From NCBI GenBank assembly GCA_030429685.1, contig JAUIEY010000132.1, positions 1-5,651 of the forward strand: 5,651 bases of DNA, written 5' to 3'. Shown in pieces: positions 1 through 5,651 of this stretch. The translations under genes were made by a program, and so were the position numbers. Positions within the stretch are counted from its first letter, which is position 1; each line of letters begins with the position of its first letter. The notes beneath the pieces were generated by a model. The model did no database searches. It was not told the DNA's origin and was given only the letters and a program-made list of their open reading frames with translations. This DNA is from Gammaproteobacteria bacterium (GTDB taxonomy: Bacteria; Pseudomonadota; Gammaproteobacteria; Steroidobacterales; GCA-2729495).

Positions 1-185
1 TTGTCCATGGCTGCCTGCGCGGCACCCACGCCCGGCAGGATCACCCGCGCGGCATCCCGAATCACGTCAGGGTCACTGGTCAGAACTGCCTCGGCATTCA
101 GTCGCTGCAGGGCAAACTGCAGCGATGCAATGTTGGCACCGCCGCCGTCAATAATTGCGACGTAATTGTTGTCACTGTCGGCCAT
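1..185 (-). CDS. hisH: Imidazole glycerol phosphate synthase glutaminase subunit HisH (5' part, cut by window edge)
   Basis: The glutamine amidotransferase subunit of IGP synthase supplies ammonia from glutamine to HisF, which makes IGP and AICAR in the cytoplasm. Only the first 61 codons are visible. They begin MADSDNNYVAIIDGGGANIA and continue to LPGVGAAQAAMD, which matches the N-terminal strand and the oxyanion-strand motif LPGVG(T/A)AQAAMD of HisH. The catalytic Cys, His and Glu lie outside the window, so activity cannot be judged. The ATG at 185-183 directly follows the hisB stop (TAG then ATG with no gap), so translational coupling to hisB is likely. A weak purine stretch (AAAGG) lies about 10 nt upstream, inside the end of hisB. 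The frame is open to the left edge. The identity is firm because of the motif and the position after hisB. Confidence 0.93.
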   Translation of the reverse strand, partial: MADSDNNYVAIIDGGGANIASLQFALQRLNAEAVLTSDPDVIRDAARVILPGVGAAQAAMD

Positions 186-1259
186 CTAGAGCGTGCCTTT
201 GGTGCTGGGCAAATCATTGCCCTGACGTTGCAGCGCCATGCGCAATGCACGGCCCAGGCCTTTAAAGCAGGCCTCCACCATGTGATGGGTGTTCTCGCCG
301 CTGACGCTGATCTGGATGGACGCGCCCAGCGTCTCTCCCAGTGAGCGGAAAAAGTGCGGCACCAGTTCAGTCGGCAGGCCACCGACTTCGGCGCGCGCGA
401 ATTCGCCTTCGAACACTGCATAGGGGCGCCCGCCAATATCCAGCGCGATGCGCGCCTGAGTTTCATCCATGGGCAGCAGGAAACCAAACCGGCCTATGCC
501 GCGCTTGTCGCCAAGCGCCGTGCGGAGGGCTTCCCCCAGGGTGAGTGCCACATCTTCTACTGTGTGGTGCTCGTCTACGTGGAGGTCGCCTTTGCAGGTC
601 AGCAGCAATGAAAAGCCGCCATGCCGGGCGATCTGGTCCAGCATGTGGTCGAAAAAGCCGATTCCGGTGTCGATCTGTATCGGGTCGCCGGCATCGAGGT
701 CCACCGTGACGGCGATGTCAGTTTCCTTGGTTTTGCGTATCACAGTTGCAGCGCGCGGCTGATCCAGCACCTCACGCACGATCTGGTTCCAGTTGTCAGG
801 ATCCTCAGGGTCGATTTTGAAACCCGGTACGTTGATGTTGCGGGCGAAGTCCATATCAGTGTCACGATCTCCGACGACCAGGCTATTGCCGCGATCAACG
901 CTGACCCGCTGAAAGTAGTCGCCAAGCAGGCCGGGCAGAGGTTTGCGACAGCTGCAGCCGTCTTTTTCAAAGTGCGGGCAGACAAACACTTCGTCGAAGC
1001 TCAGCCCCTGCGAGGCGAACAGATCAACGATGAAATTCTGGGTCAGCTGAAAATCATCCTCCGGAAAACTGGTAGTGCCGCGGCCATCCTGGTTGGACAC
1101 CATGACCAGTCCGAAACCCGCATCGCGCAGTCTCAGCAATGCAGGAATGACGCCCGGCACCAGTTCGATTTTGTCGAGCCGGTCAACCTGCTGGTCATCC
1201 GGTTCCTTCACCAGGGTGCCGTCGCGGTCGACAAATGCGATTCGTTTGGCCTTGTTCAT
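186..1259 (-). CDS. hisB: Bifunctional histidinol-phosphatase / imidazoleglycerol-phosphate dehydratase HisB
   Basis: This 357-aa fusion enzyme catalyses two non-consecutive steps: IGP to imidazole-acetol phosphate (dehydratase) and histidinol phosphate to histidinol (phosphatase). The N-terminal HAD phosphatase domain (about 1-165) shows DRDGT at 11-15 (nucleophile D11, acid/base D13), SNQDG at 55-59 and the zinc-loop ligands C94, H96, C102 and C104. It also has K106 and the acidic motif GDRDTD at 130-135. The dehydratase domain (about 176-357) shows the metal-binding motifs FFDHMLDQIARHGG at 202-215, DEHHTVED at 229-236 and HHMVE at 325-329, and the terminal signature STKGTL. Length and collinearity match the E. 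coli fusion (355 aa by memory). The ATG overlaps the hisC stop as ATGA, with GGAAG as a Shine-Dalgarno about 4 nt upstream. All expected active-site residues are present. The fused form is typical of gammaproteobacteria. Confidence 0.98.
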   Translation of the reverse strand: MNKAKRIAFVDRDGTLVKEPDDQQVDRLDKIELVPGVIPALLRLRDAGFGLVMVSNQDGRGTTSFPEDDFQLTQNFIVDLFASQGLSFDEVFVCPHFEKDGCSCRKPLPGLLGDYFQRVSVDRGNSLVVGDRDTDMDFARNINVPGFKIDPEDPDNWNQIVREVLDQPRAATVIRKTKETDIAVTVDLDAGDPIQIDTGIGFFDHMLDQIARHGGFSLLLTCKGDLHVDEHHTVEDVALTLGEALRTALGDKRGIGRFGFLLPMDETQARIALDIGGRPYAVFEGEFARAEVGGLPTELVPHFFRSLGETLGASIQISVSGENTHHMVEACFKGLGRALRMALQRQGNDLPSTKGTL

Positions 1260-2317
1260 AATGCTTCCAGACTGTTCAGCAATTGGTCATTCTGTTCGCG
1301 GGTGCCAACAGTAATGCGCAAGCAGCCGGGCACCTGCCAGCCGAAGTTACGCACCAGAATGCCACCCTGTTTGGCCAGGTCGCTGAAGCGCGGTGCGTCC
1401 GTGGCTTTTATAAGCAGGAAATTGGCTTCCGACGGGTAAACCGTTGTCACGCCCGGCAGCGCAGCAAGTTTTTCGGCCAGCCGGTCACGCTCGGCATTCA
1501 GCGTTGCCACCCGTCGGGCTACCTCGGCGCGGGCTTCGGGGATCAGGCAGGCCAGCACGGCTTCAATTACCGGCGTTGCGATGGCGTAGGGCGGCATGAT
1601 GCAGCCGACCATGGCGATCAGTTCCGGCGCGCCGATCAATGCGCCGCAGCGTGCGCCGGCCAGGCCAAAGGCCTTGGACAAGGTGCGCAATATTGCCACG
1701 TTGTTGAACTCGTCGGAGTTCAGCAGGGCAGCGGTCGGATCTTCGCTGCTGAATTCGGTGTAGGCACCGTCTACCACCACCAGCGCGCGGCCACTCAGCA
1801 GGCGTGCAATCAGCGCAATCTCGTCGGTGTCGAAGCGGTTGCCGGTCGGGTTATTGGGCGAGCAGATGAACAGGATCTTGGCGTCGTCGGGCCAGTCCCG
1901 CACCAGTTTGTCGGCGTCGAGAGCGTAGCCGTTGTCGGCGCGCAGCGGCACTTCATGCACGCCTGCGCCCTGCAATCCCGCATAGACACGGTACATATCA
2001 AATGTCGGCGGGCAAACCACGATACTGTCTTCCCCGGCGGTGCAAAAACTGCGAATCAGCAGATCAATGGCTTCGCTGCTGCCGCGCGTGACCAGTAACT
2101 GGTCTGCGTTGACCCCGTAGTAGCCTGCGAGTGCGTCGCGCAGCGCCAATGGCTTGTCCGGCGGATAGTTATTCAAACCGGAATCGGCGGGACCACCTGG
2201 CGCGGGCCACGGCGTCTCGTTCGCATTCAGACGCACCAATCCGTCCGCGTAATTCGCAGCCTGATACGGCACCAGTTTTCTGACTTCCGGACGAGCCAGT
2301 TCAATAACGGAATTCAT
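1256..2317 (-). CDS. hisC: Histidinol-phosphate aminotransferase HisC
   Basis: This is a PLP-dependent class I/II (fold type I) aminotransferase. It transfers the amino group of glutamate to imidazole-acetol phosphate, giving histidinol phosphate. It is 353 aa, a normal family length. Visible motifs are LNANETPW (30-37), the phosphate-binding GSSEAIDLL (79-87), SPNNPTG with N157 (153-159), D183 and Y186 in VVDGAY, and the Schiff-base K215 in LSKAFGLAG. R223 follows, and the substrate-carboxylate Arg is R334 in CLRITVGTR. The residue after D183 is Gly where E. coli has Glu (DEAY); DGAY also occurs in other HisC branches as I remember them. The ATG lies 2 bp after the hisD stop with AGG 6 nt upstream. 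The stop overlaps the hisB start by 4 bp. The tight spacing and the neighbours make the histidinol-phosphate role secure over other aminotransferase roles. Confidence 0.97.
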   Translation of the reverse strand: MNSVIELARPEVRKLVPYQAANYADGLVRLNANETPWPAPGGPADSGLNNYPPDKPLALRDALAGYYGVNADQLLVTRGSSEAIDLLIRSFCTAGEDSIVVCPPTFDMYRVYAGLQGAGVHEVPLRADNGYALDADKLVRDWPDDAKILFICSPNNPTGNRFDTDEIALIARLLSGRALVVVDGAYTEFSSEDPTAALLNSDEFNNVAILRTLSKAFGLAGARCGALIGAPELIAMVGCIMPPYAIATPVIEAVLACLIPEARAEVARRVATLNAERDRLAEKLAALPGVTTVYPSEANFLLIKATDAPRFSDLAKQGGILVRNFGWQVPGCLRITVGTREQNDQLLNSLEAL

Positions 2318-2319
2318 GG

Positions 2320-3651
2320 CTAGCCTGCTTTGTCGGTTGCTGCATCCAGCCGTTCTACCCGCACTTCAACTGCCCGCGCGTGCGCATCCAGACCTTCCAG
2401 CCGCGCCAGTGTGCTCACCGTGGGCTGCAGACCGCGTACGCCTTCGGCTGTCAGTTCCTGCACCGACATACTTTTCTGGAAGTCCGCCAGCGACAGCCCG
2501 CTGTAGGCGCGTGCGTATCCATACGTTGGCAATACGTGGTTGGTGCCGCTGCAATAATCACCCACGGCTTCCGGGGTAAATGGCCCCAGAAATACCGAGC
2601 CTGCGTTGCTGATGCTGTCCAGCCAGTCACGGGCGTTGGCAACCTGCATGATCAGGTGCTCCGGCGCATAAGCATTGGAGACTTCAATGGCTTCGGCTGT
2701 GTCCTTTACCAGCATGCAACGACTGTGTGCCAGCGATTGTTCCATGATGTCGCGACGGGGCAGTGCCGGCAGGGCAGCAGCAATTTCGGCATCAGCAGCG
2801 TCAGCGAGAGCGATGCTGTCGGTTACCAGTATCACCTGCGAATCGACGCCGTGTTCCGCCTGCGATAACAGGTCAAGAGCAACTGCACGCGGATCGGCTT
2901 TGGCATCGGCGACGACCAGCACCTCGGACGGTCCCGCTGGCATGTCCAGCGCTGCACCGGCCGGATCGGCGGCAACCTCGGTTTTGGCGGCGGTTACCCA
3001 GGCGTTGCCCGGGCCGAAAATTTTGTCCACCTTGGGCACGCTCTCGGTGCCGTAAGCCATCGCGGCAACCGCCTGCGCGCCACCGATTTTGTAGACTTCG
3101 GTTATGCCGCATTCTGCGGCGGCAACCAGCACAGCCGGATCGGCGGTGCCGTCCGGACGCGGTGGCGTGCAGAGAACACGCACCGGACAACCGGCAAGTC
3201 CGGCAGGTACGGCCAGCATGATGGCCGTTGAGGGCAGCGGCGCGGTGCCTGCCGGCACATACAGGCCGACCGCCGGCACCGGCCGGAATATTCGCTCGCA
3301 TACCACGCCCGCAGCCGTCTGGACTTTTTTGGCCTGCGGTTGCTGCGCTTCGTGGTAGCACGTGACGTTAGCAATAGCAGTGCGAATTGCTGTCACCTGG
3401 GCATCGGTCAGCGCTGTGCGGGCTGCTGCAAATTCGGTGTCGCTGACTCGCAGGTCGGTGATGTCGGCCTTGTCCAGGCGCGCCGTCAGTTCCCGCAAGG
3501 CTTGGTCGCCATCGCGGCGCACCGCGGTCAGGATGTCTCGCACCCCGGCAATGGTTTGCGGGCCGGCCGCAACGGCAGGGCGCAACAGCGCATTTTTGCG
3601 TTGCTGTGCGGACAAATCTGACCAGTTGTGACGTTGAGCAATCTTGTTCAT
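2320..3651 (-). CDS. hisD: Histidinol dehydrogenase HisD
   Basis: This zinc-dependent, NAD-linked enzyme oxidises L-histidinol through histidinal to L-histidine, the last two steps of the pathway. It is 443 aa, close to E. coli HisD. The zinc and catalytic residues are all present at a constant +5 offset from the E. coli numbering I recall: Q264 and H267 (LLSQAEHG), E331 and H332 (YAPEHL), D365 (VGDYCSGTNH) and H424 (GLDAHARAV). Other family signatures are VGLYVPAGTAPLPST (128-142), the KIGGAQAVAAMAYGT stretch (188-202), FGPGN (212-216) and DMPAGPSEVLV (236-246). The ATG starts 25 bp after the hisG stop. I see no clear Shine-Dalgarno before it, but the MNKI start fits the usual HisD N-terminus. 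The stop is TAG, 2 bp before hisC. There are no signs of frame disruption. Confidence 0.98.
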   Translation of the reverse strand: MNKIAQRHNWSDLSAQQRKNALLRPAVAAGPQTIAGVRDILTAVRRDGDQALRELTARLDKADITDLRVSDTEFAAARTALTDAQVTAIRTAIANVTCYHEAQQPQAKKVQTAAGVVCERIFRPVPAVGLYVPAGTAPLPSTAIMLAVPAGLAGCPVRVLCTPPRPDGTADPAVLVAAAECGITEVYKIGGAQAVAAMAYGTESVPKVDKIFGPGNAWVTAAKTEVAADPAGAALDMPAGPSEVLVVADAKADPRAVALDLLSQAEHGVDSQVILVTDSIALADAADAEIAAALPALPRRDIMEQSLAHSRCMLVKDTAEAIEVSNAYAPEHLIMQVANARDWLDSISNAGSVFLGPFTPEAVGDYCSGTNHVLPTYGYARAYSGLSLADFQKSMSVQELTAEGVRGLQPTVSTLARLEGLDAHARAVEVRVERLDAATDKAG

Positions 3652-3676
3652 GAGTGAATAACCGAATGTCTGGGTT

Positions 3677-4579
3677 TCAGGCCAGCATCTTTTCTATGGG
3701 CAGCACCAGGATGGAGCTCGCGCCCGCGCGTTTCAGTTTTTCCAGCGTTTCCCAGAATATGTTCTCGCGACAAACCACATGCACAGCAACTTTGCCGTCG
3801 GCTTCTTCCAACGGCAGTACCGTGGGAGATTCCGCGCCCGGCAGCAACGCGGAAATTTCGCCCAGCGCGGCACGTGGTGCATGCATCATGATGTACTTGC
3901 TGCCGCGGACCTGCTGCACGCCCGCGATACGCTCGACCAGCCGATTCACCCATTCAGTTTTTTCGTCAGGGATGGCCACCGGCGTCTGCACCAGGCAGGC
4001 CACGCTTTCGAGCACCGTTTCGCCTTCAACCAGTCGATTGGCGGCGAGGGTTGCGCCCGTTGATACAAGGTCGCAGATCAGTTCGGCGCGGCCCAGACTA
4101 GGGGCTATTTCCACGGCACCGCTGAATTCCACGACGGAGCCGTTGAGATTGTTGCGGCGCAGGTAGTCGGCCACAATCAGCGGGTAGCTGGTGGCTATGG
4201 TTTCGCCATTGATGTCGCGGATGTTCTGCAGCTTGCCATCTTCCGGGTAGGCAAAAGCCAGCCGGCAATGGCCGAAATCCAGTTGCTGCAGCAATTTGAA
4301 CGGCTCTTCGGTACCTGCTGCCTGGTATTCCAGACGTTTTTCTTCCAGTACATTCAGCCCGCAGATGCCGAGGTCGCAAACATCATCACGCACCAGACCG
4401 GGGATATCGTCATCCCGCACCAGCAGAAAATCCACCGGCATGTTTTCACCAAAACCGATCAGTTGGTCGCGGCCGCGCGAATACTTGAGGCCGCATTGCT
4501 GCAGCAGTTCCAGGCAGAGCTCGGTCAGCCGGCCGGATTTTTGCACCGCAATTTTTATGCGTGCTTGCGATTGGCTCAT
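3677..4579 (-). CDS. hisG: ATP phosphoribosyltransferase, long form, HisG
   Basis: This is the first, committed enzyme of histidine synthesis. It joins ATP and PRPP to form phosphoribosyl-ATP and is the usual target of histidine feedback inhibition. At 300 aa it is the long, HisZ-independent form. The catalytic domains hold QKSGRL (13-18), RDDDIPGLV (55-63), CDLGICGLNVLEE (68-80) and the PRPP phosphate-binding loop in ICDLVSTGATL (168-178). The C-terminal ACT-like regulatory domain (about 225-300) shows SKYIMMHAP (227-235), LLPGAESPTVLPL (245-257) and GASSILVLPIEKML (286-299). These features are collinear with E. coli HisG. The gap from the regulator stop is 45 bp (4580-4624), AT-rich in the middle, with a weak GGAAA about 11 nt before the ATG. 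I see no hairpin or His-codon leader in that gap, so hisG probably shares the regulator's transcript. Confidence 0.98.
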   Translation of the reverse strand: MSQSQARIKIAVQKSGRLTELCLELLQQCGLKYSRGRDQLIGFGENMPVDFLLVRDDDIPGLVRDDVCDLGICGLNVLEEKRLEYQAAGTEEPFKLLQQLDFGHCRLAFAYPEDGKLQNIRDINGETIATSYPLIVADYLRRNNLNGSVVEFSGAVEIAPSLGRAELICDLVSTGATLAANRLVEGETVLESVACLVQTPVAIPDEKTEWVNRLVERIAGVQQVRGSKYIMMHAPRAALGEISALLPGAESPTVLPLEEADGKVAVHVVCRENIFWETLEKLKRAGASSILVLPIEKMLA

Positions 4580-4624
4580 GATTCAGAGGTTTCCAATAAA
4601 TAATTCAGAGAGTTGTGGAGCGTC

Positions 4625-4939
4625 TCAGGTCTCTAGCTTGCCGAGCCGCTGTAAAACCGCGGCATAACCGGCCGGTGGCTCGGACAGGCAGCGGGCCACG
4701 CGCCCCACAGTAGTCACGCTGACTCCGGTGCGGTCGCGAATTTCGCGGTAGGTGAGGCCGTCGGCCAGCAATTCAGCGACGATCCAACGGTCCTTGAGCG
4801 CCTGCAGCTCAGCAGGTGTGCACAGGTCCTGAAAAAAAGCGCGGCATTCACTGACGTCCTGGAGCAGCAGGATGGCACTGAACAGCTCGTTTTCTACGGC
4901 CGCTTCTTCGCCCGGGTTGTATACGCGATGCTCTTTCAT
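4625..4939 (-). CDS. TrpR-superfamily regulator of YerC/HisR type, probable his operon repressor
   Basis: This small (104 aa) DNA-binding protein of the TrpR-related YerC/YecD family is probably the regulator of the his operon that follows it. The family core runs from LFSAILLLQDVSECRAFF (19-36) through DLCTPAELQALKDR (38-51). The helix-turn-helix spans about 62-85 (LTYREIRDRTG, then the recognition helix SVTTVGRVARCL). Aligned by eye with E. coli TrpR, the corepressor contacts T44, R54 and R84 correspond to T41, R51 and R80 here, while G85 becomes V81. An amino-acid corepressor, perhaps histidine, is therefore plausible but inferred. No other in-frame start codon lies before the conserved core, so the ATG at 4939 is the likely start. 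It has no Shine-Dalgarno; a 48-bp dyad ends 1 bp upstream. Family assignment is strong; control of his genes rests on position and on proposals for YerC/HisR homologues. Confidence 0.88.
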   Translation of the reverse strand: MKEHRVYNPGEEAAVENELFSAILLLQDVSECRAFFQDLCTPAELQALKDRWIVAELLADGLTYREIRDRTGVSVTTVGRVARCLSEPPAGYAAVLQRLGKLET

Positions 4940-4940
4940 A

Positions 4941-4988
4941 GCTGTGATATTGTATTAACGCACTAGAACGATGGAACAATATCACAGC
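4941..4988. promoter_or_regulatory. 48-bp dyad, candidate operator of the TrpR-like regulator
   Basis: Two perfect 13-bp inverted arms, GCTGTGATATTGT (4941-4953) and ACAATATCACAGC (4976-4988), flank a 22-bp centre. The palindrome CTAG at 4963-4966 lies exactly on the dyad axis (4964.5). Further symmetric pairs are 4957/4972, 4959/4970 and 4960/4969. The dyad ends 1 bp before the ATG of the TrpR-like gene. CTAG is the core of classical TrpR operators, so autoregulatory binding by the adjacent protein is the natural reading. In RNA the arms could also form a long hairpin just before the start codon. The symmetry is seen directly; the operator function is inferred. Confidence 0.72.
4949..4977 (-). 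promoter_or_regulatory. Possible sigma70-type promoter inside the dyad
   Basis: On the minus strand TACAAT (4954-4949) matches the -10 consensus at five of six positions. At 17-bp spacing the -35 hexamer is GTTCCA (4977-4972), only three of six. Transcription would start near 4942-4943, only about 3 nt before the ATG, giving a nearly leaderless mRNA. That would agree with the missing Shine-Dalgarno and would place the operator over the promoter. The -35 is weak, so an upstream promoter is an alternative, for instance one using the TTGACC at 5058-5053, which lacks a good -10. Confidence 0.3.
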
Positions 4989-5059
4989 CCCCAGGCGGCC
5001 GTAAAGGGGCGGGGTGCAAATTGGGAAGATGTGTTGTGTCGAGGCGCGTTTAGGTCAAC

Positions 5060-5092
5060 AACAATATTAAAAATATCCGATATAATATTGTT
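5060..5092. repeat. AT-rich inverted repeat between the SDR gene and the regulator
   Basis: The arms AACAATATTA (5060-5069) and TAATATTGTT (5083-5092) are perfect 10-bp inverted copies separated by 13 bp. Inside is a smaller near-palindrome, ATATCCGATAT (5073-5083). The repeat begins 1 bp after the stop codon of the upstream gene. Its arms share ATATTGT with the arms of the 4941-4988 dyad. It could be a second regulator site, an AT-rich promoter element or a weak transcript-end hairpin. The stem is entirely A/T-dominated and lacks a following U-run, so I do not call it a terminator. Confidence 0.5.
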
Positions 5093-5093
5093 T

Positions 5094-5651
5094 TTATTTT
5101 AATAAAAAGGCTTCAGGCTCGCCCGCAAATTGCTCGATTTGTTGCACCACAGCGTAAAGCTCACGATGCCGTATTCGGGCCGGGTCGGCGGCCAGCAACT
5201 CTATCAGGATTGCAGCCAGATCTTCGCGATCAATGAGCCCGCGCACGCCGGGGTTCTCGGTTAGCAGCACCGCGCCGCGTTCATGACGGTAATCCGGCGG
5301 CCCCAGCCCGCCCGGTTTGAGGATGGTCCAGTCGAGGGCGGTTTGCTTAAGGTGCTGTTCGGCCTTGTCCTTGAGCTTGATGATAGGCACCAGGAAGTTT
5401 TCCGTGTCGGGCACGTATCGCCAGCTGGCGCCGGTTCCCACCGTGGTGACCAGCACATACCGCTGGTAGCCGGCCGCTGCGGCTGCATTGCTCACGTTCA
5501 CCACACCGTCGTGGTCGGGCCAGGCAGACGGGTCCGTGAAGGGGTTTCCCCCTATAAGATTCAGAAGGATAGGGTACTTATTGACAGTGCTTTCAAGTGT
5601 GGGCGCCAGCGTTTGCGGTTGCATGGCGTCGGCCCGGCAGACCTCGGCACC
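5094..5651 (-). CDS. NAD(P)-binding atypical SDR / NmrA-like protein (C-terminal part, start beyond window)
   Basis: This is probably a Rossmann-fold NAD(P)-binding oxidoreductase or sensor of the atypical short-chain dehydrogenase (NmrA-like, SDR_a5-type) group; its substrate is unknown. The reading frame runs open to the right edge. Residues before the first visible Met (GAEVCRADA) match the conserved strand GAEVxxGDxxD of the family, so the true start is outside the window and the Met at 5624 is internal. Of the 185 visible residues, IGGNPF (33-38), YVLVTTVGTG (65-74), the KAEQHLKQTALDWTILKPGG segment (about 96-115) and DREDLAAILIELL (about 141-153) follow the family layout. The glycine-rich cofactor motif would lie off the edge. 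It ends with TAA at 5096-5094, 154 bp before the regulator gene. It runs in the same direction but has no evident link to histidine synthesis. Confidence 0.8.
   Translation of the reverse strand, partial: GAEVCRADAMQPQTLAPTLESTVNKYPILLNLIGGNPFTDPSAWPDHDGVVNVSNAAAAAGYQRYVLVTTVGTGASWRYVPDTENFLVPIIKLKDKAEQHLKQTALDWTILKPGGLGPPDYRHERGAVLLTENPGVRGLIDREDLAAILIELLAADPARIRHRELYAVVQQIEQFAGEPEAFLLK

Noticed and set aside
621..1439. Long open frame of 272 codons on the plus strand opposite hisB and hisC
   Set aside because: It is antisense to firmly identified genes, shows no family motif and is explained by codon bias in GC-rich DNA. The same holds for the other plus-strand frames, such as 1283-2098.
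4987..5010. Short GC hairpin, GCCCC with GGGGC
   Set aside because: It has only 5 bp with a 14-nt loop in a locally G/C-run-rich stretch. There is no U-run and no link to a start or stop, so it is probably chance.
5030..5058. Promoter using TTGACC at 5058-5053 on the minus strand
   Set aside because: The -35 is good, but the hexamers at 17-18 bp spacing (AACACA, ACACAT) match the -10 consensus at only two positions. It is mentioned as an alternative but not called.
5081..5086. Perfect TATAAT on the plus strand
   Set aside because: The best -35 at 17-bp spacing (ACAACA at 5058-5063) is weak, and transcription would run antisense into the SDR gene with no gene to serve. It also lies within the AT-rich inverted repeat, where such hexamers arise easily.
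5060..5092. Rho-independent terminator for the SDR gene
   Set aside because: The stem is almost pure A/T with a 13-nt loop, and the minus strand continues with GTTGACC rather than a U-run.
4940..5093. His leader peptide and attenuator, or a T-box/riboswitch
   Set aside because: I searched both strands by eye for clustered CAC/CAT codons after a start, a terminator/antiterminator pair and T-box-like motifs, and found none.

Overview
The window is the front part of a histidine biosynthesis operon, transcribed entirely on the minus strand (right to left). In transcription order it holds a small TrpR-superfamily regulator of the YerC/HisR type (4625-4939), hisG (3677-4579), hisD (2320-3651), hisC (1256-2317), a fused bifunctional hisB (186-1259) and the first 61 codons of hisH, cut by the left edge. 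This matches the enterobacterial order hisG-D-C-B-H, so hisA, hisF and hisI probably follow beyond position 1. Upstream of the operon lies the 3' part of an unrelated NAD(P)-binding protein of the atypical SDR/NmrA type (5094 to the right edge).

The organism is most likely a gammaproteobacterium. The phosphatase-dehydratase HisB fusion, the E. coli-like gene order and the long-form HisG (300 aa, with its own C-terminal regulatory domain) all point there. A YerC-like gene in front of hisG, as I recall from Xanthomonas-type genomes, suggests a lineage outside the Enterobacterales. The coding DNA is moderately GC-rich, while the control region near 5060-5105 is strikingly AT-rich.

The genes work together as follows. 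HisG commits PRPP and ATP to the pathway and HisH is a subunit of IGP synthase. HisB performs the dehydratase step and later the histidinol-phosphate phosphatase step. HisC performs the transamination between them, and HisD makes the final two oxidations to histidine. Gene joints are tight (hisD-hisC 2 bp, hisC-hisB 4-bp overlap, hisB-hisH 0 bp), which fits one mRNA with translational coupling.

The most interesting part is the 154-bp gap at 4940-5093. Immediately before the regulator's start codon sits a 48-bp dyad (4941-4988). It has two perfect 13-bp arms and a CTAG palindrome exactly on the dyad axis; CTAG is also the core of classical TrpR operators. I see no His-codon leader peptide or attenuator, so the likely control is an autoregulated, HisR-like repressor together with feedback inhibition of HisG. 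A second AT-rich inverted repeat (5060-5092) shares the arm core ATATTGT.
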